From the NCBI RefSeq assembly GCF_034930985.1, contig NZ_JAYGIM010000004.1, positions 62,001 through 126,000 on the forward strand: DNA of 64,000 nt, read 5' to 3'. Under the pieces are notes generated by a model. The model worked only from the letters and a program-made list of their open reading frames with translations. It searched no databases and had not been told where the DNA came from. Positions 26,584 through 36,494 of the stretch are shown one piece after another. Within the stretch, counting starts at the first letter, position 1; each line of letters opens with the position of its first letter. The stretch comes from Arcicella lustrica. Its GTDB lineage: Bacteria; Bacteroidota; Bacteroidia; Cytophagales; Spirosomataceae. A program made the position numbers and the translations under genes.

Positions 26584-28254
26584 TTATGAAAGACTTTTCT
26601 CTTCTAAGTTCGCCAACGAAGCTCTTATTACTTTTTTGTCGATTTTTCCGACTGATGTTTTCGGAATCGCTTTAGCAAAATCAACCGAACTTGGGATTGT
26701 CCAAGCAGTAATTGTTTGGTCATCCACATATTTTTGAAGGAAATCTTTGAGTGTTTCTTTCGTTAAACTTTTTCCTTCTTTTAATATAATCATTGCATGA
26801 GGACGTTCTCCCCATTTTATATCTGGAATTCCTACAACCGCTACTTCTTGAACAGCCTCATGTTTACCTATTAAGTTCTCCAAAGCGATAGAACTCACCC
26901 ATTCACCGCCCGACTTTATTACATCTTTTATTCTATCAGTAATCTTCAAAGAATTACTTTGATTCATTGTGGCAACATCACCAGTATGCAACCAGCCATC
27001 TTTCCACAATTCTTCCGACTTTTCAGGTTCATTAAAGTAACCTTGAGTCAACCAAGGTGTTCTAGCGGTAATCTCCCCAATTGTTTCACCATCTTTCTCT
27101 GCTACTTTCCCCTCTTCTGTAAGTAATTGCAAATCAACCAAAATTGCAGGAGTTCCAGAACGAGTACGAGCTTTTACTTGAAAATCTATGTCTGTATTTT
27201 GTACATCTTCTGGCTTGAGATAAACTGTTGATAAAATCGGACAAGTTTCAGACATTCCATATCCAGTAATTACATCAACGCCTCTTTGTAAAGCCGCTTT
27301 AGCTAGTGCTTCTGGTAAAGCAGAACCACCAATTACAACTTTCCAACGAGACAAATCAATTTGTTGTGTAGCTGGATGGCTGACAAACATTTGTAAAATT
27401 GTTGGCACACAATGTGAAAACGTGACTTTTTCTTTCACAAAACACTTTAAAACGGTTTCGGGCTCAAACTTACCTATGTAAACTTGTTTGGTATTACACA
27501 TAGTTGCCACATACGGAAAACCCCATGCGTGAACATGAAACATTGGTGTAAGTGGCATATAAACATCTGAATTATTGAAGCGACAAGCGCCATCAATTGC
27601 ACTAAATGTTACACTAATTGATAAAGTATGTAATACCAATTGGCGATGGGTAAAATAAACGCCTTTAGGGTTTCCAGTGGTTCCAGTAGTATAAAAAGTG
27701 GTCGCTACTGCATCTTCATCAAAATCTTCAAAATCGTATTCATCAGAAGCTTTTGCTAAAAGAGCCTCGTATTCACCAATAATTGGCAAAGTAGTATTAT
27801 TAACAAACTCGCCATTATCAGCGCAAATAATAATACTTTTCACTGTAGTAATTTCATCAAATATTGAAGCCAAAAGTGGCAAAAAGTCAATATGGCAAAT
27901 TATTACTTCATCTTGAGCATGATTGATTGTATATAAAACCTGAGCAGGAGAAAGACGCCAATTAATAGTATGCAAAACGTTTCCTGTCATCGGAATGCCA
28001 AAAAAACATTCTAAGTAACGATGAGAATCGTAGTCGATTACAGCAATTGTTTTTCCACCATCAATTCCCAAATTTTTAAAAATATTTGCTTGTTTTCGTA
28101 CTCTTCTGTTTAGTTCGAAATAATTGTATCGCAAAGTATCCTTATAAACAATTTCGTTATAAGGCTCTAACATAGTAGAATAAGCAAGGATACTTTTAAT
28201 CAGTAAAGGATATTTAAAAGCTTGACTTGCTGGTGGTAATTTGCGAATATTCAT
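26584..28254 (-). CDS. acyl-CoA ligase (fatty-acid/medium-chain type)
   Basis: I start at MNIRKLPP (28254); MFSRFS six codons upstream is the alternative. The protein is an ANL-superfamily adenylating enzyme. It shows the A3 loop TTFYTTGTTGNPKG near residue 190, GYGMSETCPI, the hinge WLHTGDVA and DRIKDVIKSGGEWVS, and the catalytic lysine in PKTSVGKIDKK. Substrates are fatty acids or similar carboxylic acids activated to CoA thioesters. Length (556) and WTIPSSVDFA-type C-terminus match the medium/long-chain subgroup. It is transcribed alone, with a -7 box upstream and a terminator downstream. Confidence 0.9.
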   Translation of the reverse strand: MNIRKLPPASQAFKYPLLIKSILAYSTMLEPYNEIVYKDTLRYNYFELNRRVRKQANIFKNLGIDGGKTIAVIDYDSHRYLECFFGIPMTGNVLHTINWRLSPAQVLYTINHAQDEVIICHIDFLPLLASIFDEITTVKSIIICADNGEFVNNTTLPIIGEYEALLAKASDEYDFEDFDEDAVATTFYTTGTTGNPKGVYFTHRQLVLHTLSISVTFSAIDGACRFNNSDVYMPLTPMFHVHAWGFPYVATMCNTKQVYIGKFEPETVLKCFVKEKVTFSHCVPTILQMFVSHPATQQIDLSRWKVVIGGSALPEALAKAALQRGVDVITGYGMSETCPILSTVYLKPEDVQNTDIDFQVKARTRSGTPAILVDLQLLTEEGKVAEKDGETIGEITARTPWLTQGYFNEPEKSEELWKDGWLHTGDVATMNQSNSLKITDRIKDVIKSGGEWVSSIALENLIGKHEAVQEVAVVGIPDIKWGERPHAMIILKEGKSLTKETLKDFLQKYVDDQTITAWTIPSSVDFAKAIPKTSVGKIDKKVIRASLANLEEKSLS

Positions 28255-28272
28255 TGAAAATCGTGAAAACAA

Positions 28273-28694
28273 TCACTGATTTATTATAAAAAATATAAAA
28301 TTATTAATAATATTACAAAGGTATATGTTTTGATAAATTAAAGTAAATAAATGTTTATTTTTTATTTGGAAAAACTAGCGAAATAACGAGCTAAAGGCAT
28401 TTTAGGGTTATTTTCAGCCTTTATAAAAGAAAATACTCTTCAAAAACAAGTTAGAAAATCTATGACATATAAGACTGTAAAATATTTCCTGAAAAATTTA
28501 AAATCCCGAAATCAAAAAGTTTAATGATTTTTTTATGGTTTTAAGCCAGTCCTGTCTTATTTTTACTTCATACTTTACAGGGCATAGCATTTATTTAGAA
28601 TATATTAGGTAAATTGCCTCGTACAAAGCCACTATCAATCTTTAAACTTTCTGAAATCTCAACCTAAAAATTTTACCAAAAAATATTTTTAATT
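28273..28694. other. 421-bp divergent intergenic region
   Basis: The AT-rich gap separates the acyl-CoA ligase (-) from the Ig-repeat T9SS gene (+). It holds the ligase -7 box at 28316-28323. I found no RNA gene, no clear TAnnTTTG on the plus strand, no riboswitch-like structure and no credible ORF. Confidence 0.6.
28316..28323 (-). promoter_or_regulatory. -7 box TACCTTTG of the acyl-CoA ligase gene
   Basis: Full match to TAnnTTTG on the minus strand, about 62 bp upstream of the assigned start. The -33 region at 19-20 bp spacing is TTA rather than TTG. Confidence 0.5.
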
Positions 28695-31634
28695 ATGAAC
28701 AACCTTACTCAAAGAACACTCTTAGTCATTTTGTTTGTGATAGCGTCTTTAGGTGTTGTCTGGGCAAATGGTTCTACTTCAACTTCAGAGGAGAACACAA
28801 GTACCACAAAAACTTCGGGGAAGTCAGTAATTCCTGCTCGGCCAGTCGTTGAATACGTTGGTATTGATAGGTGTGGTTATCAATCTATTGGTGATCCTGT
28901 TAGTGTAGTTATTGTGAGAGCAACAGGATGTGGTTCTAGTCAAACACATTGGTATGATTCTAACAACAACGATTTAGGCTTAGACTCTCCAGGTCGTGAC
29001 CTTAAGTTTTTAGAAATTACTTCTAACATTACTGTTTATGCTAAATGTTATGATGGATTTGGTTTTGGAGATCCTTCTAATAGTGTAAATGTTCAATATC
29101 AAGCTGCTCCGTCAACAATTCCAACTATCACACTTGACAGAAGTATTGCATGTGATGGAGAGAAAATAACGTTAAAGTCTAGTATTACTAATCCAAATTA
29201 TGAATATCGTTGGGAGCGTACACTAGGAATAAACAATACTCCTTCGGCTCCTAATATTATAGACCACAATACAGAAGGTTTTGGAACACCTACCTTAAAA
29301 GCTACTTTGTCAGGTTATTATTACCTTTCTGTTGTTTCTCCAAGCTGTCCTCAAGCTCCTGCTTATGCAAGTGGAGTAGTTTTTGCTGAGTTTTATTCTT
29401 TACCAAAGCCAGTAATTACTGCATCAGCTACTACTTTCTGTGAAGACAATGGTATTACTCTTAAAACAGACAGTCTTCAATTTATTAAGAGCTATCAATG
29501 GTATTTGAATGGTGTTAGGCAACCTAACATGGGAACTATCAGCCATATTGAGAAATTCCAAAAAACTGGTTCAGTTCAAGTTGTTTCTGTAGAAGCTAGA
29601 TTGGGGTGTCTTTCTCCAATTTCAAATCCTGTTACAGTACAAGCTATTCCAGTTCCTGCGAAGCCTGTTATTACTGCAAGTGCTTTAGATTTTTGTGAAG
29701 ACAAAGGTATTTCTCTTAAAACGGATAGTTCATCAATCATCAAAAATTATCAATGGTTTTTAAACGGTGTTAGAAATAATAATCTAGGTACAATCAGTCA
29801 TATTGATAAATTCTATCAAACTGGTTCGGTTCAAGTAATTGCTGTTGAAGGTGTTCTAAATTGTATCTCTCCAATTTCTGAAGCGGTTTCACTTAAAGCT
29901 GTTCCGGTTCCAACTAAACCTGTAATCACAGCAAGTGCTTTAGAATTTTGTGAAGATAAAACTGTTTCGTTAAAAGCAACAAGCAGTGCTATTGCTACGT
30001 CATTCCAGTGGTTCATTAATGGTGCGAAACAAGATACTCTAGGGACTACAAATACCGTCGATTCATTCAACAAAACTGCATCAATTCAAATCATTGGTGT
30101 TGAAAGCGTTTTAGGATGTTTATCTCCTATTTCTAATACAGTTAATTTAACAGCGCTTGCATTACCAGCAAAACCAGTTATTAGTTCTTCAAAACTGAAT
30201 GCTACTATTTGTGATGGCGATGTTGTAATGCTTACGTCAACTTCAGGATTTAGCTATACTTGGAATACAGGAGCTACAACTAGAAGTATTGACAACATTA
30301 AAACTTCTGGCAAATATGCCTTGAAAGTTACTGATGAAAAGGGGTGTGTATCAAAATCATCTGATACAACAACTGTTATCGTTAATGCTCTTCCTGCTAA
30401 ACCAGTAATTACAGCAAGTGGTGTTTTAGCATTTTGTGATGGTGGTGCAGTTACTTTGACTTCAACGCCTAATGTTAAATATGTTTGGAGTAATAACGAA
30501 GCTACTCAAGCTATCACGATTAAAACTTCTCAAGATTTAACAGTAGCAGTAATTGATGCAAACAACTGTAAATCTCCAGCTTCTGATTTAGTAAAAGTTA
30601 CAGTTTATGCTTTACCTGCAAAACCAACAATTACGTCTAGCAGTAGCCTTGCATTTTGTGCTGACCAAAGTGTAATCATTACTTCTTCTGATCTACCAAA
30701 TGGTGAAGTAACAAAGTATCTTTGGAGTAGTGCTGATGTTACTAAATCAATTACTGTAAAAACAACTGGGACATTCTTTGTAAAAGTAATTGACCCTCGT
30801 GGATGTGTGTCTCCTTCGTCTGACATCGTTACAACGACTGCTTTACCAGTACCAGATGCACCAACTATTGCAGCTGATGGACTTACGATTTTCTGTTCGA
30901 GAGATAATGCAGATTACAGCAAAATCAACTCTGTAAATTTATTAGCAACTAGTAATTTTGAAGTAACTTGGAGTACAGGTTTAGTAGGTAAAACACTTAA
31001 TCTTACTTCTATTAATAGTCAAGGAACTTTCATTGATATTTCAAGAGAATATACTGCAACTGCTAAAAATACTACAACAGGTTGTGTTTCTGCGAAATCG
31101 GCACCAATCAACATCATTGTTAGAAATAACCCTGATGCTTCAGCAGCAAGTATTGAAAAAGATGGTACATATACTTTGAAAGCTGTTAATTTCCCTACTG
31201 GAAATGAATATGAATGGAAATATGGTTCAGAAGTATTAGCATTTAAAGAAGGTGTAATTAAAGCAAATAGATATGGCGATTATAGTGCTAGAGTTAAAAC
31301 AGTATTTGCTATTGCTTCAGCACCAGGTGGGCAATTAGCTTGTTTCTCTAATTTCTCTAAAGCATTTACATTTAGTGAAGAAGCTATTTTTAAAGGTTTA
31401 TCTATCTATCCAAACCCAAGTAATGGTTTATTAACCATCGAAACATTAGCTGATTATGATAATCCTCAGATTCTGATTTATGACCTTCTTGGAAGACAAA
31501 TCTACGCTAGTACTTTACCAACGATTAAAGGAAAAGTAATTGTCGATTTAAGAAATAATAATGAGGGAGAATACATGCTTCGCTTTAAAGCTGGAGATTT
31601 TGATTTAACTAAACGTATTATCGTAAATAGATAG
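28695..31634 (+). CDS. secreted Ig-like repeat protein with type IX secretion sorting domain
   Basis: The 979-residue protein begins with a signal peptide (about 1-25) and ends with a T9SS type A sorting domain (LSIYPNPSNGLLTIETL, VDLRNNNEGEYMLRF, KRIIVNR). Between them are bacterial Ig-like repeats, each with a pair of cysteines and linkers like PAKPVITASG. Three consecutive units, starting at residues 238, 323 and 408, are exactly 85 residues long and very similar, then come shorter divergent units. The Ser/Thr-rich start may be a glycosylated linker. It should be exported by the T9SS and attached to the cell surface as an adhesin or matrix protein. It stands alone and is closed by a strong terminator. 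Confidence 0.92.
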   Translation: MNNLTQRTLLVILFVIASLGVVWANGSTSTSEENTSTTKTSGKSVIPARPVVEYVGIDRCGYQSIGDPVSVVIVRATGCGSSQTHWYDSNNNDLGLDSPGRDLKFLEITSNITVYAKCYDGFGFGDPSNSVNVQYQAAPSTIPTITLDRSIACDGEKITLKSSITNPNYEYRWERTLGINNTPSAPNIIDHNTEGFGTPTLKATLSGYYYLSVVSPSCPQAPAYASGVVFAEFYSLPKPVITASATTFCEDNGITLKTDSLQFIKSYQWYLNGVRQPNMGTISHIEKFQKTGSVQVVSVEARLGCLSPISNPVTVQAIPVPAKPVITASALDFCEDKGISLKTDSSSIIKNYQWFLNGVRNNNLGTISHIDKFYQTGSVQVIAVEGVLNCISPISEAVSLKAVPVPTKPVITASALEFCEDKTVSLKATSSAIATSFQWFINGAKQDTLGTTNTVDSFNKTASIQIIGVESVLGCLSPISNTVNLTALALPAKPVISSSKLNATICDGDVVMLTSTSGFSYTWNTGATTRSIDNIKTSGKYALKVTDEKGCVSKSSDTTTVIVNALPAKPVITASGVLAFCDGGAVTLTSTPNVKYVWSNNEATQAITIKTSQDLTVAVIDANNCKSPASDLVKVTVYALPAKPTITSSSSLAFCADQSVIITSSDLPNGEVTKYLWSSADVTKSITVKTTGTFFVKVIDPRGCVSPSSDIVTTTALPVPDAPTIAADGLTIFCSRDNADYSKINSVNLLATSNFEVTWSTGLVGKTLNLTSINSQGTFIDISREYTATAKNTTTGCVSAKSAPINIIVRNNPDASAASIEKDGTYTLKAVNFPTGNEYEWKYGSEVLAFKEGVIKANRYGDYSARVKTVFAIASAPGGQLACFSNFSKAFTFSEEAIFKGLSIYPNPSNGLLTIETLADYDNPQILIYDLLGRQIYASTLPTIKGKVIVDLRNNNEGEYMLRFKAGDFDLTKRIIVNR
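29406..30170 (+). repeat. three tandem 255-bp in-gene repeats (Ig-like units)
   Basis: Units at 29406-29660, 29661-29915 and 29916-30170 are each exactly 255 bp (85 codons) and begin with KPVITASA. Units 1 and 2 are closest (NGVR, GTISHI and TGSVQV kept). They point to recent internal duplication. Confidence 0.85.
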
Positions 31635-31650
31635 TTGTAAAAAATAAAGA

Positions 31651-31687
31651 AAAGCCTTCTCAAATTATTTTGGGAAGGCTTTTTTTT
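31651..31687 (+). terminator. intrinsic terminator of the Ig-repeat T9SS gene
   Basis: AAAGCCTTC at 31651-31659 pairs with GAAGGCTTT at 31674-31682 and is followed by a run of T; it lies 17 bp past the stop codon. Confidence 0.88.
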
Positions 31688-31733
31688 ATGTCTATTTTGT
31701 ACATTAGTATTTCATTTTTAAACCATTTCATCA

Positions 31734-32774
31734 ATGACAACCCTAAAATATATTACTTACTTATTCATCTTATTATTGCATCAAAATACTTATGCTCAAT
31801 GGATAAAACAAAACGTTGCTACAGATGCTAGTTTTAGAGCGATACATGCCATTTCTGAAAAAGTAGTTTGGATTGGAGGCTCAAAAGGAACTTTCATTAA
31901 AACAACAGATGGAGGAAAAAATTGGCTAGTAAAACAAGTACCAGAAGCAGAAAAATTAGATTTCAGGGATGTTCATGCCTTTGATGAAAATACTGCTATT
32001 TTGATGAGCGCAGGAGAAGCGGAACTAGGACATGCCAAAATTTATAGAACTGAAGATGGTGGCAATACATGGAATATTGTTTATCAAACTTCTGAAAAAG
32101 GTATATTTTTCGACGGAATAGATTTCTGGGATAAACAAAATGGTATCGCTTTCAGCGACCCAATTAATGGACATTTTTTTATTATTAAAACCAAAGATGG
32201 AGGAAAAACATGGACTCCTATCAATCCAGAAAATATTCCAAATAATCAAGAAGGTGAAGCAGCCTTTGCGGCAAGTGGTACAAGTTTAATTGTTTCTGGC
32301 AAGAATAATGTTTATATCTGTACAGGCGGTGCTTCAAATGCAAGAATATTTAAAAGTATTAATCAAGGTGAAAACTGGGAAGTAATCAATACTTCAATGC
32401 CCGCAGGAAAAACTAATGGATTATTTGGTTTGAGATTTTGGGATAATCTTCATGGTATTGCCGTTGGGGGAGATTATTTAGAAATTAATAAAGCCATTCC
32501 CAATGTTTTACTAACAAACGATGGAGGTAAAACTTGGCTGGATGCTCCACAAACAAACCCTGCTGGATTAAAAGAAGGAGTGGCAATTTATAAGAAAAAA
32601 ATCTTGATAGCCGTTGGACCATCTGGAACAAGTTTTTCAAAAGATTTTGGGAAGTCATGGAAAGTAATCGACACTTCTCCTTTTCATGCCATTAGTATTT
32701 TTGTAAATAGTATTTGGGCAGTTGGAGGAAAAGGAAGTATTGCTAAATTAGATACTTCATTTTTCGAAAAGTAA
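31734..32774 (+). CDS. YCF48/BNR-repeat beta-propeller protein, secreted
   Basis: The 346-residue protein has a signal peptide ending TYAQ (about residue 21) and repeated DGG-T/N-W turns (TTDGGKNW, TEDGGNTW, TKDGGKTW, TNDGGKTW) spaced by about 40-60 residues, the mark of YCF48-like or sialidase-like (BNR) beta-propellers. No sorting domain is present at the C-terminus. Proteins of this kind are often annotated as photosystem assembly factor-like or oxidoreductases; neither fits a non-phototroph. The function is unknown; it may bind a partner in the periplasm. It follows the T9SS gene but is separated by a terminator. Confidence 0.82.
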   Translation: MTTLKYITYLFILLLHQNTYAQWIKQNVATDASFRAIHAISEKVVWIGGSKGTFIKTTDGGKNWLVKQVPEAEKLDFRDVHAFDENTAILMSAGEAELGHAKIYRTEDGGNTWNIVYQTSEKGIFFDGIDFWDKQNGIAFSDPINGHFFIIKTKDGGKTWTPINPENIPNNQEGEAAFAASGTSLIVSGKNNVYICTGGASNARIFKSINQGENWEVINTSMPAGKTNGLFGLRFWDNLHGIAVGGDYLEINKAIPNVLLTNDGGKTWLDAPQTNPAGLKEGVAIYKKKILIAVGPSGTSFSKDFGKSWKVIDTSPFHAISIFVNSIWAVGGKGSIAKLDTSFFEK

Positions 32775-32792
32775 TTAAACGCTAAAAGCTTC

Positions 32793-32818
32793 AGGGTATA
32801 AACTAAAATTTATACCCT
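32793..32818. repeat. 10-bp inverted repeat after the propeller gene
   Basis: AGGGTATAAA at 32793-32802 with its perfect complement at 32809-32818. No T-run follows on the plus strand, so terminator function is uncertain. Confidence 0.45.
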
Positions 32819-32870
32819 AAAAAGAAAAAGCTAATCCTTCGCTAAAATGAAATATGTCTTAACCGCAAAA

Positions 32871-32905
32871 ACTCATAACTCCTAATTCAAAACTCATAAT
32901 TCCTA
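32871..32905. repeat. 7-bp periodic repeat, ACTCATA/ATTCNNA units
   Basis: Five 7-mers in exact phase (ACTCATA occurs as units 1 and 4) end at the stop codon of the EamA transporter gene. Confidence 0.6.
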
Positions 32906-33817
32906 TTACTTCTTCCCTTTCCAAGAAATCATCAATACTCCAAACAGTACTACGAATGTACCTGTTAATTGCCAAGCTGATATTTGTTCTTCAAGAAAAG
33001 TATTCGCCATAATAATCGTTGCGACAGGTCCGATGCTCCCGATAATTGAAGCATTACCTGAACCTATTCGCTTGATACCTTCCGAAATCATAAAAGAAGG
33101 AATTACCGTTGAAAATACTGCCATTGAAAGACTCAGCCAATATGCTCCAGCTTCATACGCCAACAACCCTTTCCCTACTGAAGCTAAATAATGAATAATT
33201 ACCATGCCTGTAGAAATCAACATTGAATAACATGTAAAACGCAAAGCTCCAACCTTTTGAATCATTTCTCCACTTCCTACCAAAAACAAAGCATAAGTAA
33301 AAGCGCTTAAGAAAATCAAGAAACTACCAATTACTAAATCTTTCTGTAAACCCAACTTCAAATCTGGTATAAAAGCTAGAGCCACCCCCAAATAAGTAAT
33401 CACTAAAGCCACATATTGGATTTTATGAATAGGCTTTTTTAAGAAAATTGCAGAAACTACAACCACAATAGTGGGATAGATAAAAAGGATTAGACGCTCA
33501 ACACTAGCTGTAATATAATTTAAACCCCAAAAGTCAAAAAGCGAAGCTAAGTAATAACCCACTAAACCAATGGCAAACATCCAAAACCATTGTCTAGCAG
33601 TTAGCTTTACTTGTTCCTCTTTTTTCTGTTGAAAAAATAAAATTATTAGGTAAAAAGGCGCTGAAAACAGCATTCTTAAAGCTAATAATGAAACGGTATC
33701 CACATGATAATGTATATAATTATACTTTACCAAAACGGCTTTCCCGGCAAATAAAACTGCGCCAGTCAACACTAAAATTACTCCAACAAAATACTTCGCT
33801 TTACTTATTTCCTTCAT
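32906..33817 (-). CDS. EamA/DMT-family membrane transporter
   Basis: The 303-residue protein has ten predicted membrane helices in two EamA repeats of five (about 8-140 and 155-300), with the usual short loops and motifs such as GLNYITASVERLILFIYPTIVVVVSA and SIIGSIGPVATIIMANTFLEEQISAWQLTGTFVVLFGVLM. Substrates of this family are amino acids, nucleotides or other metabolites; the one here is unknown. It is downstream of der on the same strand, with a terminator between them, so it likely has its own promoter. A 7-bp periodic repeat abuts its 3' end. Confidence 0.88.
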   Translation of the reverse strand: MKEISKAKYFVGVILVLTGAVLFAGKAVLVKYNYIHYHVDTVSLLALRMLFSAPFYLIILFFQQKKEEQVKLTARQWFWMFAIGLVGYYLASLFDFWGLNYITASVERLILFIYPTIVVVVSAIFLKKPIHKIQYVALVITYLGVALAFIPDLKLGLQKDLVIGSFLIFLSAFTYALFLVGSGEMIQKVGALRFTCYSMLISTGMVIIHYLASVGKGLLAYEAGAYWLSLSMAVFSTVIPSFMISEGIKRIGSGNASIIGSIGPVATIIMANTFLEEQISAWQLTGTFVVLFGVLMISWKGKK

Positions 33818-33837
33818 GGCTTATTAAAAATTGAGGT

Positions 33838-33875
33838 AAAAAAAAAGACCTTTCGCATCGCTGAGAAAGGTCTTT
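33838..33875 (-). terminator. intrinsic terminator after der
   Basis: AAAGACCTTTC at 33844-33854 pairs with GAAAGGTCTTT at 33865-33875, with a long T-run on the minus strand. Confidence 0.82.
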
Positions 33876-33969
33876 TTAATAATATATTTTATCAAATAGC
33901 TACTTATCTCATACCTTGTGGGTTGATTGCGAGAAGTAACCAATTTGCTGAAATCATATTCATTGATAA

Positions 33970-35292
33970 TTATTTTTTTCTAAAGAAAATCTGAATTGGC
34001 ACACCATTAAAATCAAAATGCTCACGCATTTGGTTTTCTAAATAACGTTCATAAGACTCACGAATATACTGTGGTAAATTACAGAACATTACAAAAGAAG
34101 GTGCTTTTGTTGGTAATTGAGTCATGTATTTGATTTTGATATACTTTCCTTTCCAAGCTGGTGGAGGATAGTTTTCAATCACTTTCAACATTACATCATT
34201 TAATTTAGAAGTAGGAATTTTTCTGGTTTTGTTTTCATACACTTCCAGTACTTTTTCTACAGCTTGGAAAATACGTTGTTTATCTTTTACCGAAGTAAAG
34301 ATAATTGGCATATAATTGATTGGTGCCATTCTCTGACGTACCGCATCTTCAATACGCTTCGCAGTCATTGAATCTTTTTCAACCAAATCCCATTTATTAA
34401 TCATCAACACAATTCCTTTTTTTGCTTTATCAGCCATCGATACGATGTTCATATCTTGTGCTTGTAAGCCAGTTTGTACGTCGATTGTAGTGGCATCAAC
34501 AATAATCACCGCAACATCACATTCTTCCATCGCTTTAATTGAACGCAAAATCGAATAATATTCGATATTGTCATCAATTTTTGCTTTTCTTCGAATTCCA
34601 GCGGTATCGGTAATGATAAAATCTTTTCCGAATAAAGTATAGTGATTATCAATTGCATCACGAGTAGTTCCAGCAATATCTGTAACAATACTTCTTTCTT
34701 TCCCTAAAAGGGCGTTTAAGAAAGATGATTTTCCTACATTTGGTTTTCCTAAAATTGCAATTTTCGGAATACCTGCATTTGGATTTTCAATACCTTCTTC
34801 TGGGAAATGGCTAACAACTGCATCTAATAAATCTCCTGTTCCTGAACCACTTTCAGCAGCAATTGGAAAAGGTTCGCCCATTCCTAATTCATAGAACTCA
34901 ACCGCTTCCATTCCTTTTTCATAAGTATCAGCTTTGTTAGCTACAATATAAACAGGTTTTTTAGAACGACGAAGCACTTTAGCAAAGTCTTTATCTAAAT
35001 CGGTTACTCCAGTAGAACAATCTACAACAAACAAACAAACGTCTGCTTCTTCAATAGCCAATTCTACTTGTTCACGGATGGCCCCTTCAAAAGTATCATC
35101 AGAACCATGCACATATCCACCAGTATCAATAATGGTGAAAAATTTACCAATCCACTCACCATATCCATAGTGACGGTCACGAGTAACGCCTGAAACGTTA
35201 TCCATAATTGCCTTTTTCTGTTCGATAAGGCGATTAAAAAGCGTAGATTTACCCACGTTTGGGCGACCTACAATTGCAACAATGTTTGACAT
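33970..35292 (-). CDS. der: ribosome-associated GTPase Der (EngA)
   Basis: The 440-residue protein has two tandem G domains, with GRPNVGKS (9-16) and GKPNVGKS (182-189), NKAD in the first and NKWD in the second, and a C-terminal KH-like domain ending IQIFFRKK. This double-GTPase layout is unique to Der, which acts in 50S ribosomal subunit assembly. Era, another ribosome-assembly GTPase, is the next gene upstream on the same strand, 276 bp away, with a 7-bp tandem repeat in the gap. Confidence 0.97.
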   Translation of the reverse strand: MSNIVAIVGRPNVGKSTLFNRLIEQKKAIMDNVSGVTRDRHYGYGEWIGKFFTIIDTGGYVHGSDDTFEGAIREQVELAIEEADVCLFVVDCSTGVTDLDKDFAKVLRRSKKPVYIVANKADTYEKGMEAVEFYELGMGEPFPIAAESGSGTGDLLDAVVSHFPEEGIENPNAGIPKIAILGKPNVGKSSFLNALLGKERSIVTDIAGTTRDAIDNHYTLFGKDFIITDTAGIRRKAKIDDNIEYYSILRSIKAMEECDVAVIIVDATTIDVQTGLQAQDMNIVSMADKAKKGIVLMINKWDLVEKDSMTAKRIEDAVRQRMAPINYMPIIFTSVKDKQRIFQAVEKVLEVYENKTRKIPTSKLNDVMLKVIENYPPPAWKGKYIKIKYMTQLPTKAPSFVMFCNLPQYIRESYERYLENQMREHFDFNGVPIQIFFRKK

Positions 35293-35425
35293 TTTTTAAT
35301 TTTTTGAGCTGTTCCCTGCGTACCTTTTATGATTAATTTCCTGAATGTCAGTCGTTCAATCTTGGCTTAACAAGCACCTCAACGTTAAAGATTATAATAT
35401 ACTGTTAAAAATTAGGGGTAGAATG

Positions 35426-35476
35426 GCTATCAGCTATCAGCTATCAGCTATCAGCTATCAGCTATCAGCTATCAGC
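35426..35476. repeat. perfect 7-bp tandem repeat, about 7.3 copies of GCTATCA
   Basis: GCTATCA is repeated with no mismatch for 51 bp, then degenerates while keeping AGC-type phase for about 20 bp. It lies in the 276 bp gap between der and era and is a candidate for slippage length variation between strains. Confidence 0.95.
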
Positions 35477-35542
35477 ATTTAGCTTTGAGTGAGCTGTCAG
35501 TTGATGTAAATACGATTATTTATTCTAATTTAAAGCCGAAAT

Positions 35543-35563
35543 CTGATTTCCGATTTCCGACTG
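35543..35563. repeat. 7-bp periodic repeat, CCGATTT units
   Basis: CTGATTT, CCGATTT and CCGACTG in exact phase, ending just before the era stop codon. Confidence 0.45.
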
Positions 35564-35568
35564 CCAAA

Positions 35569-36474
35569 TTAGTCTTGGCTATAACCAAATGATTTTACTT
35601 TCTGTGCTTTTGAACGCCAGTCTGGTTCTACTTTGATAAATTGCTCTAAGAACACTTTTTTACCAAAGAATTTCTCCATCGCTTCACGTGCCTGAGTTCC
35701 TACTTTTTTGATAGATTCTCCTTTATGACCAATCAGAATCGCTCTTTGTGTTACTCTTTCCACATAAATTTCTGCCGAGATTCTGATAAGATTATCTTCT
35801 TCTTTGAAAGAAACAATTACTACTTCGCAAGAATAAGGAATCTCTTTTTTATAATTCAAGAAGATTTTTTCTCTTAAAATTTCCGATGCAAAAAAGCGTT
35901 CGGGTTTATCAGTTAATTCTTCTTTATCAAAATACGGTGGGTGTAGGGGTAATTGCTCTACAATAGAATCAAAAATCTGACCAATGTTTTCTTCTTTCAA
36001 AGCCGAAATTGGAATGATGGCTTGTGTTGGAAAACGTTCACGCCAATGCGCAATTTTTTCTTGTACTTGTTCTTCGGTTGCTAAATCAATTTTATTGATT
36101 AACAACAACACAGGAACATGGTCAATCCTTGCTAATTTATTGATAACATCGTCTTCGTCGTACTTTTCAAAAATATCCGTTACAAACAAAATCACATCTG
36201 CATCTTCTAAAGAACTATGCACGAAAGTCATCATTGATTTATGTAACTCGTATTTTGGAAGAATAATTCCGGGTGTATCAGAGTAAACCAATTGAAAATC
36301 AGTTCCTTTATGCGTACCATTCAAGATACCCATGATACGGTGGCGAGTAGTTTGTGCCTTTGAAGTAATAATTGAAAGGCGTTCTCCTACCAAAACGTTC
36401 ATCAAAGTAGATTTCCCAACGTTTGGTTTTCCGACAATACTGACAAAGCCTGCTTTATGATTAATTGTTTCCAT
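35569..36474 (-). CDS. era: GTPase Era
   Basis: The 301-residue protein has one G domain with G1 GKPNVGKS (15-22), DTPG in G3 (VYSDTPGIILP) and NKID in G4, followed by a KH domain (RAILIGHKGESIKKVG, then REAMEKFFGKKVFLEQFIKV). Era binds the 3' end of 16S rRNA in 30S assembly. It lies upstream of der on the same strand, and -7 box TAATTTTG precedes it. The initiator tRNA gene lies further upstream on the same strand. Confidence 0.97.
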   Translation of the reverse strand: METINHKAGFVSIVGKPNVGKSTLMNVLVGERLSIITSKAQTTRHRIMGILNGTHKGTDFQLVYSDTPGIILPKYELHKSMMTFVHSSLEDADVILFVTDIFEKYDEDDVINKLARIDHVPVLLLINKIDLATEEQVQEKIAHWRERFPTQAIIPISALKEENIGQIFDSIVEQLPLHPPYFDKEELTDKPERFFASEILREKIFLNYKKEIPYSCEVVIVSFKEEDNLIRISAEIYVERVTQRAILIGHKGESIKKVGTQAREAMEKFFGKKVFLEQFIKVEPDWRSKAQKVKSFGYSQD

Positions 36475-36494
36475 TATTATCCTCGTTTATTTGT

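Noticed and set aside
31734..32774. Photosystem II assembly factor
   Set aside because: Name reflects YCF48-like fold; the genome context shows no photosynthesis.
32793..32818. Terminator of the propeller gene at 31734
   Set aside because: Hairpin is AT-rich with no T-run on the plus strand; kept only as an inverted repeat.
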